Source: Desulfurellales bacterium (lineage in GTDB: Bacteria > Campylobacterota_A > Desulfurellia > Desulfurellales > Hippeaceae). From it: 16,488 nt of DNA. The stretch covers positions 1-16,488 of the forward strand of contig JAMOPP010000042.1 of the NCBI GenBank assembly GCA_027064405.1, in the 5' to 3' direction. Both the position numbers and the translations under genes were made by a program. This document shows positions 6,074 to 14,279 of the stretch, piece by piece. Numbering within the stretch: position 1 is the first letter of the stretch; every line of letters begins with the position of its first letter. Under the pieces are notes generated by a model. That model was not told the DNA's origin. It did not search any database and was given only the letters and a program-made list of their open reading frames with translations.

Positions 6074-7999
6074 ATGGGAAAAGTATTAGGAATTGATTTG
6101 GGAACTACAAATTCATGCATGGCAATAATGGAGGGTTCAAAACCTAAAGTTATACCTAATGCCGAGGGAGCAAATACAACACCAAGTATAGTCGCTTTTA
6201 GCGATAATGGAGAGATTTTAGTGGGGCAAGCGGCAAAAAGACAGGCTGTAACAAACTCAAAAAGAACCGTTTTTTCTGCAAAGAGGCTCATAGGAAGAAG
6301 GTTTGATTCAAAACAGGCTGTTCACGCAAGAAGTAAATTACCTTATGAGGTAGTGCAGGGTCAAAATAATGATTGTAGAATTAAGATAGATGGCAAAGAA
6401 TACACCCCTCAGGAAATTTCAGCTAAGATTTTGCAGAAATTAAAGACAGATGCTGAAAATTATACAGGCGAAAAGATAACCGATGTAGTCATAACGGTAC
6501 CTGCTTATTTTGATGATTCTCAGAGGAAGGCTACAAAAGATGCCGGTCAGATAGCAGGTTTAAATGTTCTAAGAATTGTCAACGAGCCTACCGCTTCTTC
6601 TTTGGCTTTTGGCTTGGATAGAGAAAAAGAGGGTAAAATAGCTGTCTATGATTTGGGCGGAGGAACCTTTGATATATCAATTCTTGAAATAGGTGACGGT
6701 GTTTTTGAGGTAAAATCAACAAACGGTGACACATATTTAGGTGGAGATGATTTTGATTCTGCCATAATGAACTATCTTGCAGATGAATTCCAAAAAGATA
6801 ATGGAGTAGATTTAAGAAAAGACCCTATGGCACTTCAAAGATTAAAAGAGGCAGCGGAAAAGGCAAAGATAGAGCTATCAAGTGCTATGGAGACAGAGGT
6901 TAATCTGCCTTTTATTACTGCTGATGCATCCGGACCGAAACATCTTGTTATAAAACTCACAAGGGCAAAATTGGAACAGCTTGTGGAGAGTTTGATTGAC
7001 AAAACCTTAGAGCCATGCAAAATTGCCCTAAAAGATGCAAATATGTCAACATCTGATATAGATTATGTGATTTTAGTAGGCGGAATGACAAGAATGCCGA
7101 GAGTTAGAGAAAAGGTAAAAGCGTTTTTCAACAAGGAGCCGAGAAAAGATATCAATCCGGATGAAGCTGTTGCTCTCGGTGCTGCAATTCAAGGCGGTGT
7201 TTTGAAGGGAGATGTGAAAGATGTACTTCTTCTTGATGTTACGCCACTATCCTTAGGCATAGAAACTCTTGGTGGAGTTATGACTAAGGTTATACCTAAA
7301 AACACCACAATACCTACAAGGAAATCCCAATCGTTTACAACGGCTGAAGATAACCAATCGGCTGTGACGATACATGTCTTACAGGGTGAGCGCGAAATGG
7401 CAAACGACAATAAAACCCTCGGAAGATTTGAACTTATGGGCATTCCACCTGCGCCAAGGGGAGTTCCTCAAATTGAAGTTACATTTGATATAGATGCAAA
7501 CGGTATATTGAATGTTTCTGCGAAAGACAAGGCTACAGGCAAAGAGCAGGCTATAAAAATTACAGCATCTTCGGGACTTTCTCAGGAAGAGATAGAGAAA
7601 ATGGTAAAAGAAGCCGAAATGCATGCAGAAGAAGATAAAAAGAAAAAAGAGCTTATAGAAACAAAAAATAAAGCCGATTCTTTAGTATATTCTACACAGA
7701 AAAGCCTGACAGACTTCAAGGATACTATAAGTGAAGATGAGAAGAAAGATATAGAAGACGCCATAGAAAAAACAAAAAAAGCATTAGAAGGCGACTCTAA
7801 AGAAGAAATAGAAAAAGCTATGGAAGAACTTGCCAAGAAATCTCACAAGCTTGCTGAAGAGGCATATAAAAAAGCTCAGGCAGAGCAGGGAAATCAGGCA
7901 AACGCAGGTCAGCCTAATGAAAATCAAAATTCTTCAAAGGAAGAAGAGGATGTTGTGGAGGCTGAAGTGGAAGAGGAAGAAGGAAAAGATAATAAATAA
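6074..7999 (+). CDS. dnaK: Molecular chaperone DnaK (Hsp70)
   Basis: DnaK is the ATP-dependent Hsp70 that binds exposed hydrophobic peptides, working with DnaJ and GrpE, which are encoded on either side. The 641-aa length is typical. The nucleotide-binding domain starts G-I-D-L-G-T-T-N-S (6-14) and contains the second phosphate loop D-L-G-G-G-T-F-D and the adenosine-site V-G-G-M-T-R-M-P. The interdomain linker D-V-L-L-L-D-V-T-P-L-S-L-G follows, then the beta-sandwich substrate domain. The lid is Lys/Glu-rich and ends in a Gln/Asn-rich, then acidic tail (E-E-E-E-G-K-D-N-K). AAGGAGGA precedes the ATG. A terminator-like hairpin follows 33 nt after the stop, so dnaK is likely expressed above dnaJ. 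Confidence 0.98.
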   Translation: MGKVLGIDLGTTNSCMAIMEGSKPKVIPNAEGANTTPSIVAFSDNGEILVGQAAKRQAVTNSKRTVFSAKRLIGRRFDSKQAVHARSKLPYEVVQGQNNDCRIKIDGKEYTPQEISAKILQKLKTDAENYTGEKITDVVITVPAYFDDSQRKATKDAGQIAGLNVLRIVNEPTASSLAFGLDREKEGKIAVYDLGGGTFDISILEIGDGVFEVKSTNGDTYLGGDDFDSAIMNYLADEFQKDNGVDLRKDPMALQRLKEAAEKAKIELSSAMETEVNLPFITADASGPKHLVIKLTRAKLEQLVESLIDKTLEPCKIALKDANMSTSDIDYVILVGGMTRMPRVREKVKAFFNKEPRKDINPDEAVALGAAIQGGVLKGDVKDVLLLDVTPLSLGIETLGGVMTKVIPKNTTIPTRKSQSFTTAEDNQSAVTIHVLQGEREMANDNKTLGRFELMGIPPAPRGVPQIEVTFDIDANGILNVSAKDKATGKEQAIKITASSGLSQEEIEKMVKEAEMHAEEDKKKKELIETKNKADSLVYSTQKSLTDFKDTISEDEKKDIEDAIEKTKKALEGDSKEEIEKAMEELAKKSHKLAEEAYKKAQAEQGNQANAGQPNENQNSSKEEEDVVEAEVEEEEGKDNK

Positions 8000-8000
8000 T

Positions 8001-8029
8001 TAGACATCTTTTTTAGGGTAATCTATTAT
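8001..8029 (+). promoter_or_regulatory. Possible dnaJ promoter
   Basis: TAGACA (8001-8006) and TATTAT (8024-8029), each five of six matches to the sigma70 hexamers, are 17 nt apart immediately after the dnaK stop. A transcript would start near 8036, inside the 5' arm of the hairpin at 8033-8059. Such a promoter could supply DnaJ and the DUF445 protein independently of CIRCE. It is seen only as hexamer matches in AT-rich DNA. Confidence 0.4.
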
Positions 8030-8032
8030 AGA

Positions 8033-8069
8033 GGGGGTTGGGCGAAAATCCCAATCTCCTTTATTTTAT
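8033..8069 (+). terminator. Terminator or attenuator between dnaK and dnaJ
   Basis: GGGGGTTGGG (8033-8042) can pair with CCCAATCTCC (8050-8059) through ten base pairs, two of them G-U. The loop is 7 nt (CGAAAAT), and the stem is followed by a T-rich tail (8060-8069, TTTATTTTAT). The tail is interrupted by A, so partial readthrough is likely. It fits an attenuator that lowers dnaJ and DUF445 transcription relative to dnaK. A processing or 3'-end-stabilising hairpin is the alternative. Confidence 0.65.
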
Positions 8070-8087
8070 GTATATGGAAAGGGGCAT

Positions 8088-9182
8088 ATGAAAGATTATT
8101 ACGAAATTCTCGGCGTATCGAGAGATGCCGATTCAGAGGAAATTAAAAAGGCTTACAGAAAACTTGCTATTCAGTATCATCCGGATAGAAACCCGAACAA
8201 CAAAGAAGCGGAAAATAAATTTAAGGAATTAAGTGAAGCATATTCTGTTTTGTCGGATAATGCAAAAAGAGCTCAATATGATCAATTTGGAAGGGTTGAT
8301 GATATGGACTCGGGATTTAACTTTTCGTCAAGTCCGTTTGAGGATATCTTTTCACAATTTTCGAGTGTTTTTGGTGATATTTTTGGAGATCAGGCATACG
8401 GTGATAGTGCTAATAGACCTCAAAAAGGTGAAGATATAAGAATCAATCTTAATATAGATTTTAAAGAGGCTGTTTTTGGTGCGGAAAAGACAATCACAAT
8501 AAAAAAGAAAAAAGTTTGTTCATCCTGCGGAGGAAGCGGAGCCGAAAAAGGTGGACTTGAAACCTGCTCATATTGCAAAGGAATGGGTGAAGTTATATAT
8601 TCTCAAGGTTTTTTATCCGTAAGGAAAACCTGCCCGAAATGTAACGGAAAGGGCAAAATTATCACAAAAAAATGTAGCAGTTGCCACGGTGTAGGATATG
8701 TTTATGAAGAAGAATCATTAACTGTTAAAATAATGCAGGGCATAGACAACGGCAATATCATAAAGGTCAGAGGCAGAGGAAATCCGGGCGTAAATGACGG
8801 GCCAAGCGGAGATTTATATATATACATAAATGTTGCAGAGCATGATTTTTTTAAAAGGGATGGCAGAGATATTCATATCCAGGTTCCAATTTCCATAGCA
8901 CAGGCATCACTTGGTGCATCCTTAAAGATTCCTACAATATGGGGAGAGCATGAAATACAGATTCCGCCGGGCACTCAAGACGGCAAGCAATTCAAGATAA
9001 AGCATAAGGGCGTTGAAATGTCAGGTGTAAGGGGTGACGAGATTGTGCATATTAAGGTTGAGATACCAAAAAAATTAACACAAAGACAGAAGGAAATTTT
9101 AATGGAATTTGCAGAAGAATCCGGTGAAAAGTTAAACTACAAGGACTCAATTTTGGATAAATTTAAAAATATTTTTAAATGA
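8088..9182 (+). CDS. dnaJ: Chaperone DnaJ (Hsp40)
   Basis: DnaJ delivers substrates to DnaK and stimulates its ATPase. The 364-aa protein is a full class-A Hsp40. It has a J domain (residues 1-68, H31-P32-D33), a short Phe-rich linker (77-100) with few glycines for a G/F region, and four C-x-x-C-x-G-x-G zinc repeats pairing C144/C147, C160/C163, C182/C185 and C196/C199. The C-terminal substrate-binding domains follow. The ATG gives the canonical M-K-D-Y-Y-E-I-L-G start and is preceded by GGAAAGGGG. The gene is separated from dnaK by 88 nt that hold a hairpin and promoter-like hexamers. It overlaps the next gene as ATGA, which is unusual for a dnaJ because that gene encodes a membrane protein. 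Confidence 0.97.
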   Translation: MKDYYEILGVSRDADSEEIKKAYRKLAIQYHPDRNPNNKEAENKFKELSEAYSVLSDNAKRAQYDQFGRVDDMDSGFNFSSSPFEDIFSQFSSVFGDIFGDQAYGDSANRPQKGEDIRINLNIDFKEAVFGAEKTITIKKKKVCSSCGGSGAEKGGLETCSYCKGMGEVIYSQGFLSVRKTCPKCNGKGKIITKKCSSCHGVGYVYEEESLTVKIMQGIDNGNIIKVRGRGNPGVNDGPSGDLYIYINVAEHDFFKRDGRDIHIQVPISIAQASLGASLKIPTIWGEHEIQIPPGTQDGKQFKIKHKGVEMSGVRGDEIVHIKVEIPKKLTQRQKEILMEFAEESGEKLNYKDSILDKFKNIFK

Positions 9183-10459
9183 TTGATGTAAATCTTATTC
9201 TTCTTCCGCTCATTGGAGCTTTTATAGGTTATGCAACAAACTTTGTAGCCATAAAGATGCTTTTTTTTCCAAGAAAGCCGTATTTTATTTTTGGGCTGAG
9301 AATTCCTTTTACACCGGGTTTAATCCCAAAAAAGCGCAAGGATTTGATAGATAAAATATCAACCGTTGTAGCCTTAAAGATTATCGATAAAAAGGAGATA
9401 GTAAAATATATCTACAAAAAGAAGAATAGGCAATTTTTGTATGAGTTCTCAGAAAAGCTAATTAACAGCCTGTTATCCAAAAAAATGTCATCAATATCAA
9501 TAAATTATAAAAAATTAAAAATAATAATAGAAGATTTTTTAAATAACAACCTTGATGATTTTATCAGACAAAAATTATCTAACATTCAGATAGATACCGA
9601 TTATCTTATTTATAATGCATTTTTGATGCTTGATAAAACAAAAACGGTTAAAAATTACATTGAAAACGATAAAATAGAAAATATAAAGAGCTTTATTGAT
9701 AGCATAACTGCCAAATCTCTGTTGAATTTATCAAACGAAATGGATTCTGACGAAATGAGAGAGCTTGTAAAGAGAAAAATAAAGAATGCCCTTGATAAAT
9801 ATACAGATGATTCGAATATACTTATAACCTCTTTTGTTTCTATGATAGGCCCTCTGATAGAAGACAACGAAAGGATTGTTGATATCATAATTAATGAAAT
9901 AAAATCCATACTACTTGACGATAAAATGCAGTGTAATATCTCTAAAAGTGTCTATAACTCTTTGGAAAACGAATTCTTAAACCGGAATATAGAGTATGCC
10001 TTAAAGAAAATAGGCAATTTATCTTTAGACGAAGTAAGAAAATATGTCTCTAATAAGGTAGATGATTTCTTTAACAATTTTGACATTAAAAATAAAATTA
10101 TAGATGGTGTTTTAAATAATATAGATAAGAAAAAACTATCATTTGAGATTACAGCTTTAATAAGATTAACCTTGAATAGATACACTTTTTATGATGTTTT
10201 GCACAATTTTAAACCCGATTTAATCGAAAAACTGCCCTCTATGTCTGTAAATAACCTGCTTTTTGTTATAAAAAAAGAGAGCGATAAAATTTTCAATTTT
10301 GATATAGCACAAATAGCAAGAAAAAAGCTTGAACGCTTTGATATCTCTGAAGTTGAAGATGTAGTTTTAAATATAAGTAAAGACCAATTTAAATACATAA
10401 ATGTTTTTGGCGGACTGCTCGGATTTTTAATAGGCATTACGGAGTTTTTGATTCGTTAG
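9179..10459 (+). CDS. DUF445 family membrane protein (YheB-like)
   Basis: This is a 426-aa protein of uncharacterised family DUF445, to which Bacillus YheB belongs; no biochemical role is established. The family's N-terminal signature is clear: a hydrophobic helix from residue 6, G-Y-A-T-N (17-21), A-I-K-M-L-F-F-P (24-31) and P-G-L-I-P-K-K-R (46-53). A second hydrophobic helix rich in glycine ends the protein (about 407-425). About 340 residues between them are Lys/Asn/Ile/Asp-rich and look like a helical bundle, so a large domain held by a membrane helix at each end is likely. Its ATG overlaps the dnaJ TGA, and no Shine-Dalgarno lies within 15 nt, so translation is probably coupled to dnaJ. 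A role in membrane or envelope stress is inference from this context only. Confidence 0.85.
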   Translation: MIDVNLILLPLIGAFIGYATNFVAIKMLFFPRKPYFIFGLRIPFTPGLIPKKRKDLIDKISTVVALKIIDKKEIVKYIYKKKNRQFLYEFSEKLINSLLSKKMSSISINYKKLKIIIEDFLNNNLDDFIRQKLSNIQIDTDYLIYNAFLMLDKTKTVKNYIENDKIENIKSFIDSITAKSLLNLSNEMDSDEMRELVKRKIKNALDKYTDDSNILITSFVSMIGPLIEDNERIVDIIINEIKSILLDDKMQCNISKSVYNSLENEFLNRNIEYALKKIGNLSLDEVRKYVSNKVDDFFNNFDIKNKIIDGVLNNIDKKKLSFEITALIRLTLNRYTFYDVLHNFKPDLIEKLPSMSVNNLLFVIKKESDKIFNFDIAQIARKKLERFDISEVEDVVLNISKDQFKYINVFGGLLGFLIGITEFLIR

Positions 10460-10493
10460 CCTATTTAAGAGATAAAATATCGGTTTAATATTT

Positions 10494-12035
10494 TTATTCG
10501 CTCCATTCGATAAAGTTATACATAATGCCGGCTTTTTCCGATTTTATGTTTTTGAACTTTTTGTTAACGACGGTAATTGATGTAGGATAATACAAAAAAA
10601 TATACGGAAACCGAGCTGTTATAAGGGTGTTGATTTTTAAATATATTTCTCTTCTTTTTTGTTTATTAAAGGTAATTCTTCCGAGTTCTATTAACCTGTC
10701 AACCTGTTTATTTTTAAAATCTACGAAGTTAAATGCTCCCGCTTTGGTGCTACTTGAGTGCCAAATGGAGTATTCGTCGGGGTCACTGCCAAGCTGCCAA
10801 CCTAAAATTATTGCATCAAAATGTCTTTCATTCACCATTTTAATAAAAGCCTGCCATTCGAGTATTCTGATGTTTACTTTTATACCTGCTTGCTTTAGGT
10901 ATTCCTGAATCATAATTGCCGTATATTTTCTTTCTGCATTACCGTTGTTTGTGTAGATTGTGAATTGAAACGGCTTTCCGTTTTTGTAGAGGTATCCGTT
11001 CGATTTTTTTACAAATCCCAAACTTTTAAATATTTTATAAGCCTTTTTCGGAGAGTATGAACAGATGCTTTTATTTACAAAATAGGGTGAGTTTTTGGGA
11101 TATATTGAGTCTGTAACGCTACCATACTGAAAAAGTATAACATCTTTTAATTTTTTCCTGTTGATTGACATACAGATTGCCTTTCTTATTTTTAAGTTTT
11201 GAAATATCTTTTCTTTCAGGTTAAATGCAAGGTATGTATAGCCGGAGGATGGCTCAAAATAGACATTGTAATGTTTTTTTAAATTGTCATCGAACTCATA
11301 CAGATATTGTATGGGTGAAAGCTGCATCAAATCTAAATTTTGATTTTTAAGCTCAAGGAGATTCGTTGTGCCATCGGGTATAATTCTATAAATTATTTTA
11401 TCTATTTTGGGTTTTCCGAGAAAGTAGTGTTTATTTGCCTTCAAAATAAGATACTGCCCTGTTTTCCACTTCTTTAAAATGTATGGCCCTGTTCCGATAG
11501 GATGTCTGTTAAAACTGCTTGATGCTATACTTTTTTTATTTTCCAAAAGATGTTTCGGCACAATACCCATCATCCATGAGTATAAAGCAGGTGCAAAAGG
11601 TTTTGAATATTCTGCCACAATTGTATATTTATCGGTTTTGTAGAGTTTTTTTATAATTTTGTACTTACCTGCATAAGGCGTAGGTGTATTTTTGTTTATT
11701 ATCGTTTTGTATGTAAAAATAACATCATTTGCCGTAAAAGGATAGCCGTCCTGCCAAAAAACCCCTTTGCGAAGATGAAAAATAATCGTTTTGCCGTGAT
11801 TTTTAATTTCATAACTTTTTGCCAAATCACCAACTATGTGCATATCTTTATCAAATTTTAGCAATCCGTTGAATATAAAGGATGACACTTCGGCACTTAC
11901 CGAATCTGTCGCAAGAAACGGTATCAATCTTTTTGGTTCTGCACTTAAAGAGAATTTTATCTCTGAAGAATAAACGAACCTGCTTGAAAAAAGTATTAAA
12001 ACTATAACAGCAATTTTCAGCAGGTTTTTTGGCAT
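10494..12035 (-). CDS. Periplasmic family-5 solute (peptide)-binding protein
   Basis: This 513-aa protein is an extracellular solute-binding protein of the DppA/OppA type (SBP family 5). Such proteins usually deliver peptides, nickel or similar ligands to an ABC transporter. A Sec signal peptide is visible (lysines at 3 and 7, hydrophobic core 8-16, likely cleavage after S23 or S24). There is no lipobox cysteine, so it should be soluble in the periplasm. The family pattern follows: E-P-K-R-L-I-P-F near the mature N-terminus, an F-H-L-R-K-G-V-F-W-Q-D-G-Y-P-F-T-A-N-D-V block around 90-110, and I-G-T-G-P-Y-I-L-K-K-W later. No permease or ATPase gene is present here. Its ATG overlaps the secG TAA (TAATG) and lacks a Shine-Dalgarno, so it is probably made by reinitiation. 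The ligand cannot be told from sequence. Confidence 0.88.
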   Translation of the reverse strand: MPKNLLKIAVIVLILFSSRFVYSSEIKFSLSAEPKRLIPFLATDSVSAEVSSFIFNGLLKFDKDMHIVGDLAKSYEIKNHGKTIIFHLRKGVFWQDGYPFTANDVIFTYKTIINKNTPTPYAGKYKIIKKLYKTDKYTIVAEYSKPFAPALYSWMMGIVPKHLLENKKSIASSSFNRHPIGTGPYILKKWKTGQYLILKANKHYFLGKPKIDKIIYRIIPDGTTNLLELKNQNLDLMQLSPIQYLYEFDDNLKKHYNVYFEPSSGYTYLAFNLKEKIFQNLKIRKAICMSINRKKLKDVILFQYGSVTDSIYPKNSPYFVNKSICSYSPKKAYKIFKSLGFVKKSNGYLYKNGKPFQFTIYTNNGNAERKYTAIMIQEYLKQAGIKVNIRILEWQAFIKMVNERHFDAIILGWQLGSDPDEYSIWHSSSTKAGAFNFVDFKNKQVDRLIELGRITFNKQKRREIYLKINTLITARFPYIFLYYPTSITVVNKKFKNIKSEKAGIMYNFIEWSE

Positions 12036-12361
12036 TATTTTTTTATGGGAGCATTTTTATCCGGCAATGGAGTCGCAGGTATTTGAATATGTGTTTTTTG
12101 AGGTTGTGCTTTAATCAAAGATGCGTCTTTTGAGTGATAAATTATATAAGATATACTCAGAGAGTTAAGCATAAATAGAAATGCTAAACCCCAAGTGACT
12201 TTTGCAAGGAAAGATACAGAGCCACTTGCTCCAAAAAGAGTTTCTGAAGCTCCTGCACCAAAAGATACGCCCATGTCGGCACCTTTTCCTTTTTGAACTA
12301 AAATTATTCCTATTAATACAATTCCGAATACAATCTGAGTAAATATTAAAATGGTAAGCAT
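12035..12361 (-). CDS. secG: Protein translocase subunit SecG
   Basis: SecG is the small auxiliary subunit of the SecYEG channel in the inner membrane. The 108-aa protein shows the family layout. Helix one (residues 1-22) is followed by the signature V-Q-K-G-K-G-A-D-M-G and F-G-A-G-A-S-E-T-L-F-G loop (about 22-46), then helix two (about 50-73). A hydrophilic, Pro/Lys-rich tail follows. AAGGAG lies 7 nt before the ATG, which shares a base with the tpiA stop (TAATG). The gap-pgk-tpiA-secG order is widespread in bacteria. Here an exported binding protein follows, itself a Sec substrate. Confidence 0.95.
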   Translation of the reverse strand: MLTILIFTQIVFGIVLIGIILVQKGKGADMGVSFGAGASETLFGASGSVSFLAKVTWGLAFLFMLNSLSISYIIYHSKDASLIKAQPQKTHIQIPATPLPDKNAPIKK

Positions 12362-13098
12362 TAACTTTCTCCTTTTATCTTTTCAAATTCCTTTATTATT
12401 TGATTAAAATCTTTCGGTATAAGACTTGCTCCACCTACCAAGAACCCATTCACGCTTTGAATTTGTGAAAGAGAATGTGCATTGCTCGGCTTAACGCTAC
12501 CTCCGTAGAGTATAGGAATATCACCCGCCGTTTCTTTTATAAAATTATGCATTGTCTCCACCGTTTTGTTATCAGCAGATACTCCCGTGCCTATTGCCCA
12601 GACGGGTTCATATGCAATTATAACTTTACTCTTGTCAACTTTTCCCAGTCCACTTTTTATCTGTTCTGTTATAATATCAAATTCTCTGTGAGCATTTCTC
12701 TCTTCTATTGTTTCTCCTACACACAGAATTGGCGTAAGGTTATGCTCAATTGCAGAAACAATCTTTTTGTTTATTAAATTATTGTCTTCTTTGAAAATAT
12801 GCCTTCTTTCGGAATGACCCAATATTACAAATTTGCAGTTTAAGGATGTTAGCATAGTCGGAGAAATTTCTCCTGTAAACGCACCCTTTTCTTCAAAGTA
12901 CATATTTTGTGCGCCAAGATTGATAAAGCTGTTTCCAAAAATGGAAGAAAGCCTGTCAAGATGTGTATATGCAGGACATACAACAATCTCTGTTTTGTCG
13001 GTTTCACTTATGGTTTTAATCATATTGTATGCAATAATTCCCGCTTCTTTTATATCAAAGTGCATTTTCCAATTTGCAGCTATTATGTTTTTTTTCAT
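12361..13098 (-). CDS. tpiA: Triosephosphate isomerase
   Basis: TpiA interconverts dihydroxyacetone phosphate and glyceraldehyde 3-phosphate in the cytoplasm. The 245-aa TIM barrel has all catalytic elements: N9 and K11 in A-N-W-K-M, H95 in G-H-S-E-R-R, E164 in Y-E-P-V-W-A-I-G-T-G (with the mobile loop after it), and the phosphate-binding L-Y-G-G-S-V-K. Length is typical. A strong GGAGG lies 7 nt before the ATG, which overlaps the pgk TGA as ATGA. With gap and pgk it forms a contiguous triose-phosphate cassette usable in glycolysis or gluconeogenesis. Confidence 0.98.
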   Translation of the reverse strand: MKKNIIAANWKMHFDIKEAGIIAYNMIKTISETDKTEIVVCPAYTHLDRLSSIFGNSFINLGAQNMYFEEKGAFTGEISPTMLTSLNCKFVILGHSERRHIFKEDNNLINKKIVSAIEHNLTPILCVGETIEERNAHREFDIITEQIKSGLGKVDKSKVIIAYEPVWAIGTGVSADNKTVETMHNFIKETAGDIPILYGGSVKPSNAHSLSQIQSVNGFLVGGASLIPKDFNQIIKEFEKIKGES

Positions 13099-14279
13099 CC
13101 CTTTTCCTCCAAGACCTCTATGGCAGGAAGTTGTTTACCTTCGAGTAGTTCAAGTGATGCTCCTCCTCCCGTAGATATATAACTCATATTTTCGCTTTCA
13201 TTTGCTTTTTTAACGGCATCTGCAGTATCTCCGCCGCCTACTACGCTTAGAGCCCTTGTTTCTCCTATGGATTTCGCCATCTCTTTTGTGCCATTGAAGA
13301 AGCTGTTTATTTCAAAAACGCCCATAGGCCCGTTCCATACTATGAGTTTTGCATCCTTTAAAGCCTCTGAAAATAAGATAGAGCTTGCTCTTCCTATGTC
13401 AAGACCCATCATATTGTCGGGGATTTCCTGGTATGTAAATGTTTTGCAGTTTATATCATCCTCAATCTCTTTGGAACATACAAAATCAACCGGTAGATAA
13501 AATTTTATGCCCCGTTTTTTTGCTTTGTTCATTATCTGTTTTGCGGTATCCATAAGCTCATCCTCAACAAGACTTTTTCCGACGCTGTAACCTAAGGCTT
13601 TTAAAAATGTAAAAGCTTGAGCACCCCCAATTATTACCTTATCGGCTTTGTTAAGCAGATTTGTTAAACAGTTAATCTTGCCTGATATTTTTGCACCGCC
13701 TATAACCGCAACGAACGGTTTTTCTTCCGATTCCAATATTTTTGAAAAATAGTCAAGTTCTGTTTTTAGCAAAAATCCTGCCGCTACAATTTTTGACATT
13801 TTTGGAAGCGCATAAACCGATGCATGTTTTCTGTGGCATACTCCAAAGGCATCATTTATGTATATATCGAAAAACTTAAGGAGCTTGGTAGCAAATTCCT
13901 GTGAATTTTCTTCTTCACCCTTGTAGAATCTTAAATTTTCAAGCAGAAGAACATCTCCGTCTTTTAAATTATTAATCATTTCGGCACTGTTTTGTCCTAT
14001 ACAATCTTCTGCAAATAGCACCTTTTTATTAAGCAGTGTTGATAATCTTTTGGCAACGGGCAAAAGAGAATATTTTTTATTTTTAACGCCTTTTGGTCTG
14101 CCGAGATGACTTGAAAGAATGATTTTTGATTTATTGTCAATTGCATATTCTATTGTCGGGAGTGCCTGTTTAATTCTATTATCATCAGTTATATTGCCGT
14201 TTTCATCCATAGGGACATTAAAATCGCACCTTATGAAAACTTTTTTATGGGCTATATCTATATCGTTAATGTATTTCAT
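13095..14279 (-). CDS. pgk: Phosphoglycerate kinase
   Basis: Pgk transfers phosphate between 1,3-bisphosphoglycerate and ADP. The 394-aa length is normal. The N-terminal domain carries the triose-binding R-C-D-F-N-V-P (17-23) and S-H-L-G-R-P-K-G (57-64). The C-terminal nucleotide domain shows V-I-G-G-A-K, then V-V-G-G-G-D-T and S-T-G-G-G-A-S-L-E-L-L-E-G-K near the end. The ATG follows the gap TAA with no gap (TAAATG) and has only a weak purine stretch (GATGAAAG) about 11 nt upstream. Its dosage is therefore likely tied to gap by coupling. Confidence 0.98.
   Translation of the reverse strand: MKYINDIDIAHKKVFIRCDFNVPMDENGNITDDNRIKQALPTIEYAIDNKSKIILSSHLGRPKGVKNKKYSLLPVAKRLSTLLNKKVLFAEDCIGQNSAEMINNLKDGDVLLLENLRFYKGEEENSQEFATKLLKFFDIYINDAFGVCHRKHASVYALPKMSKIVAAGFLLKTELDYFSKILESEEKPFVAVIGGAKISGKINCLTNLLNKADKVIIGGAQAFTFLKALGYSVGKSLVEDELMDTAKQIMNKAKKRGIKFYLPVDFVCSKEIEDDINCKTFTYQEIPDNMMGLDIGRASSILFSEALKDAKLIVWNGPMGVFEINSFFNGTKEMAKSIGETRALSVVGGGDTADAVKKANESENMSYISTGGGASLELLEGKQLPAIEVLEEKG

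Noticed and set aside
8402..8420. GTGCTAA-like half site inside dnaJ, considered as a second CIRCE
   Set aside because: Only one partial arm is present, with no partner at the 9-nt spacing, and it is within coding sequence.
10472..10497. AT-only inverted repeat between the convergent DUF445 and binding-protein genes
   Set aside because: ATAAAATAT can pair with ATATTTTTAT, but the stem has no G-C pair and carries a bulge. It is too weak to call a terminator, so the ends of these two transcripts remain unassigned.
12833..13174. 113-codon plus-strand frame opposite tpiA/pgk
   Set aside because: It is antisense to conserved catalytic-domain coding sequence and shows no recognisable domain or start signal.
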